A DNA stretch of 61,351 nucleotides from an uncultured Gemmiger sp. (GTDB lineage Bacteria; Bacillota; Clostridia; Oscillospirales; Ruminococcaceae). Position numbers and translations under genes: made by a program. Below, piece by piece: positions 8,545-16,233 of the stretch (position 1 is the first letter of the stretch; every line of letters starts with the position of its first letter). The notes under the pieces were generated by a model. It was given only the letters and a program-made list of their open reading frames with translations, did no database searches and had not been told where the DNA came from. The DNA lies in NCBI GenBank assembly GCA_944388105.1, contig CALXHN010000003.1, forward strand, positions 1-61,351, given 5' to 3'.

Positions 8545-9575
8545 TTTAAAAGTTTCTCCTCCTTGTTCGGAAGATAGGGGTATAAACCCTCTGCGTGGGT
8601 AGCAAACAGAAAAAGTGCTACCGCTTGCTTTTTATTGTGCCCTGCCACACGTAAAAAGTCAAGTGTGTCGTTTCCGCCGGTATCGCGCAACGCCTTTCTC
8701 AACGCCCGCCACGATCGGCGGCAAACCGCACCCGATGCCTGACTATCCCGCAGCTGATGCATCAGGAATGTAACAAATTCCGCCCTGCGGGCAGCCCAAA
8801 CTCGGTTGTATCCTTCCGGCTCGCAGCGTTTCCTGGCTGCACGGTTTTCCGCTTCCACCCAAGCCGGCAGAGTCTGACTACGGCCGACCACAGCGCGAAT
8901 GGTGGCGGCAGAGGTACTGTCAGAGCGTTCGTAGTGGCGATAAAAGGGAGTTGGCTCAAACACAGCACTGGCATTTCGGGCATACACTTCTGCATTAAAG
9001 AGAAAATCTTCCAGACCGAAACGGCAGCGCTCATCAAATCGAATTTCTTTCACCGTCTCCAGACGATAAAAAGCGTTCCAAACGAATTGCGGCCCGCTGT
9101 TTGCCAAAAAGTCCAGATAAGAGTCAGCATTCTGTCCCGGAGCCAGACGGCAGAATGTCCCGACTGCATGTGGCAGCGTAACCATATAGCCAGCCTGAGT
9201 CTGTCGCTGCAGCTCATAACCACCGCGCACAACATCAGCGTTGGTCTGTGAGATCAATTCTTTTGCTTTCTGCAGTGTGTCCGGCAGATAGCGGTCATCA
9301 TCGTCACAAAAGCCGATATACTTTCCGCGCGCCTGTGTCAAGCCACTGTTTCGTGCCGCACAGATGCCGCTGTTCTTTTGTGAAAAGACACGTACGCGGG
9401 AATCCTGTTCTGCCAAACGCTGGCACAGATCACTGCTGCCGTCGCGAGAACCATCATCCACAAGAAGCAATTCCAAATCCTGTACCGATTGACTGAGAAT
9501 ACTGTTGGCGGCCGCAGATAAGGTTTCTGCTGCATTATATACGGGGATGATGATACTGAACAGCGGTTGCTGCAT
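8541..9575 (-). CDS. Family 2 glycosyltransferase
   Basis: A 344-residue inverting GT-A glycosyltransferase. It opens with FSIIIPVYNAAETL, then LLVDDGSRDGS and GFCDDDDRYLP, which hold the nucleotide-binding and metal-binding aspartates of GT2. The C-terminal third (after about 220) is specific to this protein. The ATG at 9573-9575 is preferred because GGAAGGTG lies six bases upstream; a GTG three codons earlier would overlap the preceding stop by four bases. It is the middle gene of the operon and probably adds one sugar to the lipid-linked glycan on the inner face of the membrane. Confidence 0.88.
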   Translation of the reverse strand: MQQPLFSIIIPVYNAAETLSAAANSILSQSVQDLELLLVDDGSRDGSSDLCQRLAEQDSRVRVFSQKNSGICAARNSGLTQARGKYIGFCDDDDRYLPDTLQKAKELISQTNADVVRGGYELQRQTQAGYMVTLPHAVGTFCRLAPGQNADSYLDFLANSGPQFVWNAFYRLETVKEIRFDERCRFGLEDFLFNAEVYARNASAVFEPTPFYRHYERSDSTSAATIRAVVGRSQTLPAWVEAENRAARKRCEPEGYNRVWAARRAEFVTFLMHQLRDSQASGAVCRRSWRALRKALRDTGGNDTLDFLRVAGHNKKQAVALFLFATHAEGLYPYLPNKEEKLLK

Positions 9576-9580
9576 CCTTG

Positions 9581-11413
9581 TCACCTTCCATGTTTGCTTT
9601 TTAACATTTCATAGAGCCGCGCATACGGAAGCGGCAGCCGTATGGCCTCTTTCAAAAAGGCATTTTTCCATCTTGCCTGACGTAAATCCTGCACAAAGGT
9701 TTTTGGTCGTTTCAAATACAGGCGCATATTTTTAGGTGCCGCCAACGTCCAGGTATCGCCGTCTTCCACCCTGATTGTGCCCAGCTCACAAATATCATTG
9801 TGTGTCGGATTCCGAACAAGGTCCAGATACGCCTGTGTCAGCATATCGACGGGCATTTCTGACTTCCACCAGAAGCTGGCACGCCAGACGCGGGCAAATT
9901 CCAGTGCAGAACGCTGAACACGAAGGATACGTTCATCAAACTGTGTCTGTTCCAAGCGGGGAATGATCTTTCCCTGGCGCTCTTTATAGCCGGCAGTGGC
10001 GCCGCAAGGTTCTGAAATGAGGCGCTCCAGCATTGGCTGCCCGACCCAATACCAAAGGGGAGCCGGATTGCCGTGAAACAAAAAGGCCTGCGCCCGCTCT
10101 TCCGGCAGAACCTGATGCAAGCGGGAATCGCACGCCAAACAAACCCCTTGCATTTCAACATTGCAAAGATTTTCCAGAATATGCTGGGTGGTGCCGCCGC
10201 TTCCGATGTCCACCAAAACAGGGGGCTCTTCCTGCAGTTTATTCTGGCGCAGGTAAGCCCGGATCAGTTCCGCCTGCTCCCGAACCGTGGCCCCGGCTGT
10301 AGTTTTGCTTAAAGCCGCAAGGCTTAACAGCTGCTCTTTGACCGCGGCAGACAGGGGCCTGGTGCGCAGATCCACACTCTGCCGTACGTTGGCGCCATGC
10401 AGATCAGCAGAGGTATCAAATCCGCAATAATCCAGGACCTGACCGATTGTCATTACCTGCCGTGGCAGTGCATCTGCCAGAAGTTGCAATCCCTCGTCAT
10501 TCATGGGACGCTGCAGCAGTGCAGGGCACAGACTGCGCCGGGAAACCTTGAGATAATCGGTTGGCTCTCCGTACAAAGTATGATAAATCTGCCGCACGAG
10601 ATACATATCCCGCGCTAAAAACACCAGGCGTTTTTTTCCGGATTCACCAAATTCTTTGTGCAGCCATATGGCAAACGCCGTAAGCAACGGGCCAATTACG
10701 GAGAAGCCCAATATATCCAGTTCGGTTTCTTCGGGAAGACGATTCCGTACAAATGCCTGAAACGCGCCCTGACGCACATCCGTCGCCCGTGGATAATGGG
10801 AAGACAAATGAGGCGGTGAAACCAGAACCCCACGAATTCCCGCCAGTGCAGCCCCTGCAATATCCACCCGGGGATCATTGCCTACAAACAGGACCTGCGA
10901 AGCGGTCAAATTGTTTTCCTCGAGAAACAGGCGGAATAATTTTCCGGAACGTTTCTGTACCCCATATTCCGAAGAAACGTAAATACCGTTGAGAAAATCG
11001 AAGCCGCATTGTTCCAGCAAGGCCGAAACCTGTTGGGAGGAAAGGTACATATCAGAAATGGCATACAGCACTTTCCCCTGCTCGTGAAGAGCTTTTGCGG
11101 TACGCAAAAGAAGACGGTTTGGAACTGCCACACGGAGTTCAGCCTCGAATTCGGCAATCGGATCAATTCCCTGCAGCGGCGGCTGGTCATAAATCTCTGC
11201 CAGGGTCACCTCTTGCCCCGCCGTGCGGGCCATTGCCTCCGCTTCCCTGCGTTTGCGGGCAAATCCCTGCGGCGCCAGACCGATTTGTTCCATCAGTACA
11301 AATAAATCGGACGGAGAACCTGTATCGCGGAACAAAAGTGTGTCAAACACGTCAAATGCCACAACATCATAAGATTCAGCGGCCTTGATCAATTTTTGTT
11401 CCAGCTGTTGCAT
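9581..11413 (-). CDS. Two-domain HAD-superfamily protein (COG5610-like)
   Basis: A 610-residue protein whose first 215 residues form a HAD domain: motif I DVFDTLLFR at 21-29, motif II in AISDMYLS near 139, and motif IV VGNDPRVDIAGA near 195. All catalytic aspartates are present. The remaining 390 residues form a separate domain with FLARDMYLVRQIY and VLVDIGSGGTTQ, the pattern of COG5610 proteins found in many polysaccharide clusters. The biochemical role of these proteins is not settled; a phosphatase acting on a sugar-phosphate or a transferase accessory role are both possible. Upstream site GGAG supports the start. It sits between two GT2 genes of the operon. Confidence 0.8.
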   Translation of the reverse strand: MQQLEQKLIKAAESYDVVAFDVFDTLLFRDTGSPSDLFVLMEQIGLAPQGFARKRREAEAMARTAGQEVTLAEIYDQPPLQGIDPIAEFEAELRVAVPNRLLLRTAKALHEQGKVLYAISDMYLSSQQVSALLEQCGFDFLNGIYVSSEYGVQKRSGKLFRLFLEENNLTASQVLFVGNDPRVDIAGAALAGIRGVLVSPPHLSSHYPRATDVRQGAFQAFVRNRLPEETELDILGFSVIGPLLTAFAIWLHKEFGESGKKRLVFLARDMYLVRQIYHTLYGEPTDYLKVSRRSLCPALLQRPMNDEGLQLLADALPRQVMTIGQVLDYCGFDTSADLHGANVRQSVDLRTRPLSAAVKEQLLSLAALSKTTAGATVREQAELIRAYLRQNKLQEEPPVLVDIGSGGTTQHILENLCNVEMQGVCLACDSRLHQVLPEERAQAFLFHGNPAPLWYWVGQPMLERLISEPCGATAGYKERQGKIIPRLEQTQFDERILRVQRSALEFARVWRASFWWKSEMPVDMLTQAYLDLVRNPTHNDICELGTIRVEDGDTWTLAAPKNMRLYLKRPKTFVQDLRQARWKNAFLKEAIRLPLPYARLYEMLKSKHGR

Positions 11414-11431
11414 TGTTCTCCGTCCTGCAGT

Positions 11432-12328
11432 TTATTCTTCAATTTTATGTATGGGAGGATTAAATCTGACTCCCGCGGCAAATCCCTTCCAAATAATCGC
11501 CAGCCGTTCTTTTCGCCTGCCGCTCTTGCTGATCAGCACCTGGGCACTGTGCCAGCTGAATTTGGCAAGAATCCATAACCAGCCAATCAAGCCTTCGCGA
11601 CGGTAAAGATAAACATCATTTCGATAAAAATAGCGATACCGGTCCCATCTGGCAGGAACATCGGCTGCTATATTGACCACGGTAGAATTTTGCATGGCAT
11701 GCACTACCCGACTATCCGAAACGGTAAAACATGGCAAGAGGCGGGAAATGCGTCTGGTATATTCCCAATCATCTGACCATATAAAGAATTCCGCAATGGG
11801 CAGTCCGACGCGTTGCACCGTCCGGCTGCGGACGAACAGTGACACAAAACTGGCCATCACACTGGGAACGCGGGGCTGTTCATATCCATCGATATCCAGA
11901 TACGGTGTCTTACGCTGGCGGTTCATGGGCTGGTCGGCTCCTTCTGGGGTCAATGCCCGGGAAGACAACCACCCGTATTCCCCTTTCAGACTGGCATCTG
12001 CCCGCAAAAGCGCCTCCAAAGCTCCCGGTTCCGGCAAGGTATCATCATCCATGATCCAAAGATATTCATATCCTGCCCGTACGGCGGTCTGAATTCCATA
12101 AGAGAAGCCTCCGGCGCCCCCCAGATTACGGCCGGTATTGTGATAGAAAATTTGCGGTAAGGCCAGCTGGCGGACAGCCGCCTCGGTACCGTCCGTGCTG
12201 GCATTGTCAAACACCAGAACATCCAGCTCGGGCTGATTCTGGGCATGCAAGGCCTGGAGGCAACGGCATAAAAGTTCCTTACGGTTGTAGGTAACAACAA
12301 CCGCGGCGATTTTTCCGGTTTGCATCAT
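11432..12328 (-). CDS. Family 2 glycosyltransferase, galactofuranosyltransferase-like
   Basis: A 298-residue GT2 enzyme beginning IAAVVVTYNRKELLCRCL, followed by VFDNASTDGT, NLGGAGGFSYG and WIMDDDTLPEPGA. The WxxDDD arrangement, the GGAGGF motif and a downstream WSDDWEYTRR are typical of the GlfT/rhamnosyl-transferase branch of GT2. The ATG at 12326-12328 shares a base with the stop of the DUF4422 gene (TGATG), with AAAGGAT before it; a second ATG follows at once. The donor may be UDP-galactofuranose or dTDP-rhamnose. No UDP-galactopyranose mutase gene is present here, so the donor is uncertain. Confidence 0.87.
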   Translation of the reverse strand: MMQTGKIAAVVVTYNRKELLCRCLQALHAQNQPELDVLVFDNASTDGTEAAVRQLALPQIFYHNTGRNLGGAGGFSYGIQTAVRAGYEYLWIMDDDTLPEPGALEALLRADASLKGEYGWLSSRALTPEGADQPMNRQRKTPYLDIDGYEQPRVPSVMASFVSLFVRSRTVQRVGLPIAEFFIWSDDWEYTRRISRLLPCFTVSDSRVVHAMQNSTVVNIAADVPARWDRYRYFYRNDVYLYRREGLIGWLWILAKFSWHSAQVLISKSGRRKERLAIIWKGFAAGVRFNPPIHKIEE

Positions 12329-13092
12329 CAATCCTTTTTGGGAAAGAGCTTGCGCATCAGGAACGCCGTTCCTTTGCGTAGCCACCGCTGACTTTCCATA
12401 TGAAGAACTTCCAATTCTTCATAAGAGATATTATTTGTGATCAGCCACGCATCCAAAAGGCGCTCACTGACAAAACCAAACACCCGCTTGTCGTTGGCGG
12501 TGTAATTGGAGATATCCAGCTCTTTTTCCAGCTCAAACAGAATATCAAACAACCAGGAGCAATAATGGCCAAGCAGCTCCCGCTTCATGATAAACATATT
12601 AAAGTGATGCCCGTGCGTTTTGGACATGTAAAGATCATATGCGGGCAAATACTCAGGACACTTGCGTTCAATGATGGCGCGCGTTACCTCCAGGTCCTGT
12701 TTGTGATGCGCATGAATGTACTGGGTGTAGTTTGTTTCAATGTAGTAATGCCGTTCACGGGGCAGAATGACATTGGTCGTTGCCAGAATAGTGTTCAGTT
12801 CTTCGTGTCCGATGACACGGCGCTTCTTGGAAGCAAAACGATTTTGGCGACTGGAAAAATAGCGCCGATAGTGCACAATTCCGATATAATCGGCATCCAA
12901 ATTTTTCCAGGCCCAGTACAAACCGGTCAGCTCACAGAAATTCCAGTTTTTTTCGGAAATATTTTCTCCTGTATCATCACCGGTATATCCAATATCAGGA
13001 TGGATGGCATGCCCCATCTGTACCGGCAGATACATAGGATCATCCGGTATCCAGTACGGCTTATGCGTCGCAATAATAATCTTCGTTTCCAA
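12328..13092 (-). CDS. DUF4422 capsular polysaccharide glycosyltransferase
   Basis: A 254-residue DUF4422 protein, a family found in capsule and lipopolysaccharide clusters and treated as GT-A type glycosyltransferases. It shows the family landmarks KIIIATHKPY at the N-terminus, ELTGLYWAWKN, GIVHYRRYF near residue 73, HHFNMFIMKR and SERLLDAWL. It is the first gene of the glycan operon. The initiation codon appears to be TTG at 13090-13092, behind a GGGGA site held in a possible hairpin (see leader). Non-ATG start plus structured leader suggests low or controlled output of this gene. Substrate unknown. Confidence 0.84.
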   Translation of the reverse strand: METKIIIATHKPYWIPDDPMYLPVQMGHAIHPDIGYTGDDTGENISEKNWNFCELTGLYWAWKNLDADYIGIVHYRRYFSSRQNRFASKKRRVIGHEELNTILATTNVILPRERHYYIETNYTQYIHAHHKQDLEVTRAIIERKCPEYLPAYDLYMSKTHGHHFNMFIMKRELLGHYCSWLFDILFELEKELDISNYTANDKRVFGFVSERLLDAWLITNNISYEELEVLHMESQRWLRKGTAFLMRKLFPKKD

Positions 13093-13097
13093 AGTGT

Positions 13098-13171
13098 TCC
13101 CCGCTTACGGTATACGTCCGCGGGTACACCGCGGCGTTATTTGTTCCGCCTATATGCCCTGCAGGCACATA
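13098..13171 (-). promoter_or_regulatory. Structured leader of the glycan operon
   Basis: Read leftward, three pairings can be drawn. TATGTGCC/GGCATATA (13151-13171) forms a stem with one G-U pair. CCGCGG (13129-13134) pairs with CCGCGG (13118-13123). Alternatively CCCGC (13120-13124) pairs with GCGGG (13100-13104), enclosing ACG/CGT, and this covers the ribosome site of the TTG-started first gene. The last two are mutually exclusive. Function is inferred. Confidence 0.4.
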
Positions 13172-13187
13172 ACGGCCATTTTTAATA

Positions 13188-13215
13188 AGTATACCGCGTT
13201 TTTGCCAGAAAGCAA
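13188..13215 (-). promoter_or_regulatory. Promoter of the glycan operon
   Basis: Minus strand: TTGCTT (13210-13215), 16-base spacer, TATACT (13188-13193). It is the only clear promoter seen for the eight genes from 13092 to 3226, whose gaps are all under 25 bp. Confidence 0.75.
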
Positions 13216-13254
13216 GTTACAGATATGTAAACAGTTGGCTATCCTGTGCAAGTA

Positions 13255-15153
13255 TCAGGAATCCGAAGCCTCTTCAGCCTCCAGCTGTTCTTGTTCTTCC
13301 GCGAGTTTTTCCCATCTGTCAAAGAGTTCCTGCTGATGAAAACGGGCATCATCCAGTTCATCGCATTTATCCCGCAGCAAAAGATGATCTTTCAATACCT
13401 CGGGATCATTGATTTCATTCTCCAGTTCAACAATATGTGCGCCCAATTCTTCGATTTTGTTTTCCAAATCCCGGATGCTGTTTCGCAATTCGGCGCGGCG
13501 ACGGCGCTGCTCTTTTCCATAGCCGGGTCGCGCGGAACGTTCTTCTTTGTTGGGCTGTTTTGGAGTTTCTGCTCCGGAAGACGCCGCATGCAAAGCGGCA
13601 AAATCCCGGTACATGACAGCGTTTCCATCTTCCAGATGCAGAATGGGGCAGCCAAGAGTCTGCATCAGATAACGGTCATGCGTTACCAACACCAAAGTAC
13701 CAGTGTATGCGGCCAGAGCGTTTGTCAGACTTTCCCGCATATAGATGTCCAGGTGGTTGGTTGGCTCGTCCAAAAACATAAGATTCGGACGTTCCAGCAC
13801 CAGTTCCGAAAAGCGAAGGCGGGCAAGCTCGCCGCCGGACAAAGTTGCGCAATCTTTGAACACTTCTTCCCCGCGATATCCGAAGCGGGCCAAATGGCTT
13901 CGGACTTCCAGCTCCGTAAAACGGGGATACTGATTCCAGATGGCATCAATTACCCGCCCTGCGCGTCGGGCCTGCTGCTGGGTAAAGATACCGATCTTTG
14001 CACCAGACCCCAGACGCACCATGCCGCCGGACGGACGGCGTTTACCATCCAGGACCTGCAGCAAGGTGGACTTGCCGGCGCCGTTCGGTCCGGCAATCAC
14101 CAACTTGTCGCCCCGATGAACGGTATAATCAAAGGGATGCAGAAGTGTCCGTTCTCCGATGCGGATGGTCAGTCCTTTCATAATAACAAGTTCATCATAG
14201 GGCTCAATGTCATATTCAAACCGGAAGTTAAGATCCCGCCCCTGGCGCTGCGGCGCATCCACAATTTCCAGCTTTTCCAGCTGTTTACGGCGGCTTTGTG
14301 CCATTTTTGTTGTGGAGGCACGCACCAGATTGCGATCGATGTATTCCTGCAGCTTGGCTGCTTTTTCGACGGCTGCATCGTGCATCTTCTGCTGCCGTTC
14401 ATCGGCCGCTTCCCTCTGCGGTAAATAAGCGGAGTAATTTCCTTTGTAGGTCAGAATAGTCTTGCCGGCCAACTCCCAGATCCTTGTACAGACCGCATCG
14501 AGAAAATAGCGGTCATGGCTCACGACCAGAACGGCACCACGATAGGTTTTGAGATAGTTTTCCAGCCACTCCATCGTCTCGAGATCCAGATGGTTGGTGG
14601 GCTCATCCAGAATCAAGATATCCGGTCTTTCCAGCAGGAGACGGGCCAGACGCAGGCGCGTCTGTTCTCCGCCGGACAGGACCCCTGCCTTTTTTGCCCA
14701 GGTGTCTGCGGGGAATCCCATTCCGTTGAGTACCTTCTTGATCTGGGTATCCATATTATAGGCGTCCAGAGCATCAATCACAGCAGTACAATGCGCAATG
14801 CGCTCTTCCACTTCCGGATCGTGGGGCAGGGCCAGCTGCTTCTGCAGCCCTTCCATTTCTTCCATCGCTTGCAGAGCGGGCGCGAAAGCAAGCTTCATGG
14901 TTTCGTAAATATCCTTTTCCGGGTCCAGGTGTCCGGACTGTTCCAGGTATCCGCAGGTAACACCGGACGCAAACACTGCATCCCCTGTATCCGGCTGACT
15001 TTCCTGGCAAAGGATACGAAGAAGCGTTGTTTTTCCAGTCCCGTTTGCACCAATGATCCCGATTCGATCGCCGCGTTCCACCCCTGCCGTTATGCCGGCC
15101 AGAACCTCGTGCTCTCCAAAACTTTTCCCAAGGTTCTGAAGTTCAATCAACAT
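13255..15153 (-). CDS. ABC-F family ATPase
   Basis: A 632-residue protein with two ABC domains and no membrane segment. Domain 1 has GANGTGKTT near residue 35 and LSGGEQTRLRLA with DEPTNHLD; a charged linker follows (about 235-300, the P-site tRNA interaction motif region); domain 2 has GPNGAGKSTLL near 355 and LSGGELARLRF with DEPTNHLD. The last 90 residues are charged and predicted coiled coil. ABC-F proteins act on ribosomes; the layout is closest to YdiF/Uup-type housekeeping members rather than a known antibiotic-resistance protein, but resistance cannot be excluded. The start ATG is at 15151-15153. Confidence 0.9.
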   Translation of the reverse strand: MLIELQNLGKSFGEHEVLAGITAGVERGDRIGIIGANGTGKTTLLRILCQESQPDTGDAVFASGVTCGYLEQSGHLDPEKDIYETMKLAFAPALQAMEEMEGLQKQLALPHDPEVEERIAHCTAVIDALDAYNMDTQIKKVLNGMGFPADTWAKKAGVLSGGEQTRLRLARLLLERPDILILDEPTNHLDLETMEWLENYLKTYRGAVLVVSHDRYFLDAVCTRIWELAGKTILTYKGNYSAYLPQREAADERQQKMHDAAVEKAAKLQEYIDRNLVRASTTKMAQSRRKQLEKLEIVDAPQRQGRDLNFRFEYDIEPYDELVIMKGLTIRIGERTLLHPFDYTVHRGDKLVIAGPNGAGKSTLLQVLDGKRRPSGGMVRLGSGAKIGIFTQQQARRAGRVIDAIWNQYPRFTELEVRSHLARFGYRGEEVFKDCATLSGGELARLRFSELVLERPNLMFLDEPTNHLDIYMRESLTNALAAYTGTLVLVTHDRYLMQTLGCPILHLEDGNAVMYRDFAALHAASSGAETPKQPNKEERSARPGYGKEQRRRRAELRNSIRDLENKIEELGAHIVELENEINDPEVLKDHLLLRDKCDELDDARFHQQELFDRWEKLAEEQEQLEAEEASDS

Positions 15154-15215
15154 GATGATTTCAACCTTTCGTCCTTCATTCCTCTATCTCATACAGGGAT
15201 ACCGTACACCGAAAG

Positions 15216-15243
15216 ATGCCGCTGCCCGACAGAGCAGCGGCAT
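15216..15243 (-). terminator. Strong hairpin between the YjjG-like gene and the ABC-F gene
   Basis: A perfect 10-bp stem, ATGCCGCTGC with GCAGCGGCAT, and an 8-base loop. Only a short CTTTC follows on the minus strand, so it may stabilise the upstream message or end it inefficiently. Confidence 0.5.
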
Positions 15244-15253
15244 GTTCTTTCTC

Positions 15254-16003
15254 TTACTGGTCATTCATGTGACGGCGGTTACGCACACCCACATTTTCCA
15301 GTTCTTCCGGCTCCATTACGATCTGATACAATGCCTCATACGAGCCAATCGTATATTTGGGCTCGATCCCCGTTTGATTTTCCGCACCGGTGAAATTTAC
15401 CCAACAGGTGTCCAAGCCGGCATTTTTTCCGCCCCGGATGTCGGCCAGCAAATCATCCCCCACAACAAGGACCCTGGACCTGTTGGTGATACCCAGATCA
15501 CGCAAAGCCGCTTCGTAGATTTTGGGGTTCGGCTTTGTGGCACCCACTTTTTCAGAGATATAGATGCCATCCATAAACTGCTCGAGTCCAGAAGCATCAA
15601 TACGGGATTTCTGAACTTTGTATGCACCGTTGGAGACAATGGCCAGAGTAGCCACCTCAGCCAATTCATTCAGAGCCGACAACGCGCCGGGAATCAGATC
15701 AGCATGATTGGCCAGCTGATCCTCATAAAAGTCATTCATTTCCCGACCTTTGCCATTATCAGGCAAATCCATGGCTTTCAGGTACTGGCCAAACCGAATG
15801 GCAAACAGCTTGTTTTTTGTCAGCTCCCCTTTTGCCAGCCGGTCCCACAGCTGACGATTAACCTGGTGGTAAACATCCAGCGCAGCTTCATCATGGGGCA
15901 GCTCATAGTGCGTCAAGGTATCGGTCAAAGCCTGCCGCTCGGCAGCATCAAAATCCAGCAGTGTATTATCTGCATCCAATAACAAACAAGTATAATAGGC
16001 CAT
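15254..16003 (-). CDS. YjjG-family HAD nucleotidase
   Basis: A 249-residue HAD phosphatase. Motif I is DADNTLLDF at residues 9-17, motif II lies in IVSNGAYKVQ, motif III in GATKPNPKIY, and motif IV in VVGDDLLADIRGG. The DxDNTL form of motif I and the overall length match YjjG, which removes the phosphate of non-canonical pyrimidine nucleotides and so cleans the nucleotide pool. The start has AGGAG eight bases upstream. It is 13 bp downstream of the 49-residue ORF and probably shares its promoter. The last 15 residues are basic and hydrophilic. Confidence 0.87.
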   Translation of the reverse strand: MAYYTCLLLDADNTLLDFDAAERQALTDTLTHYELPHDEAALDVYHQVNRQLWDRLAKGELTKNKLFAIRFGQYLKAMDLPDNGKGREMNDFYEDQLANHADLIPGALSALNELAEVATLAIVSNGAYKVQKSRIDASGLEQFMDGIYISEKVGATKPNPKIYEAALRDLGITNRSRVLVVGDDLLADIRGGKNAGLDTCWVNFTGAENQTGIEPKYTIGSYEALYQIVMEPEELENVGVRNRRHMNDQ

Positions 16004-16016
16004 ATAGTTGCTCCTG

Positions 16017-16166
16017 TTATTTGCCCGTTTCCGGCATATCGGAAATACAATCCGTCTCTTGTACCGCTTCTGCCAGCGGCCAATCCAGATCGTAGTTTTC
16101 GACTGAACCGTCCGTCACATCTTCGAACCCAAGCTGCGGCACAAACAACTCTTCACATGCATTCAT
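16017..16166 (-). CDS. Small acidic protein, 49 residues, unknown function
   Basis: An open frame from ATG at 16164-16166 to TAA at 16017-16019 with a strong GGAGGTG site seven to eight bases upstream and a promoter just beyond. The product starts MNACEELFVPQLGFEDV and is rich in Asp and Glu (over a quarter of residues), with two cysteines and no membrane segment. It precedes the YjjG-like gene by 13 bp. I do not recognise a family. It could be a real small protein or a leader peptide; the good ribosome site is the main support. Confidence 0.5.
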   Translation of the reverse strand: MNACEELFVPQLGFEDVTDGSVENYDLDWPLAEAVQETDCISDMPETGK

Positions 16167-16186
16167 AAGACAGCACCTCCGCTTTC

Positions 16187-16216
16187 ATTGTATGCAGAAA
16201 GCGGCAGAGCGGTCAA
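16187..16216 (-). promoter_or_regulatory. Promoter of the small ORF-yjjG unit
   Basis: Minus strand TTGACC (16211-16216), 18-base spacer, TACAAT (16187-16192). The expected start of RNA falls almost on the ribosome site of the 49-residue ORF, giving a very short leader. Confidence 0.55.
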
Positions 16217-16233
16217 AGTGCCGGCCGTCCGAC

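Noticed and set aside
6265..8577. A 770-codon plus-strand frame over the RgpF and epimerase genes.
   Set aside because: Shadow of two well-supported minus-strand genes.
13255..15153. Antibiotic-resistance ABC-F gene.
   Set aside because: Length and linker fit housekeeping YdiF/Uup-type proteins; nothing in the context suggests acquired resistance.
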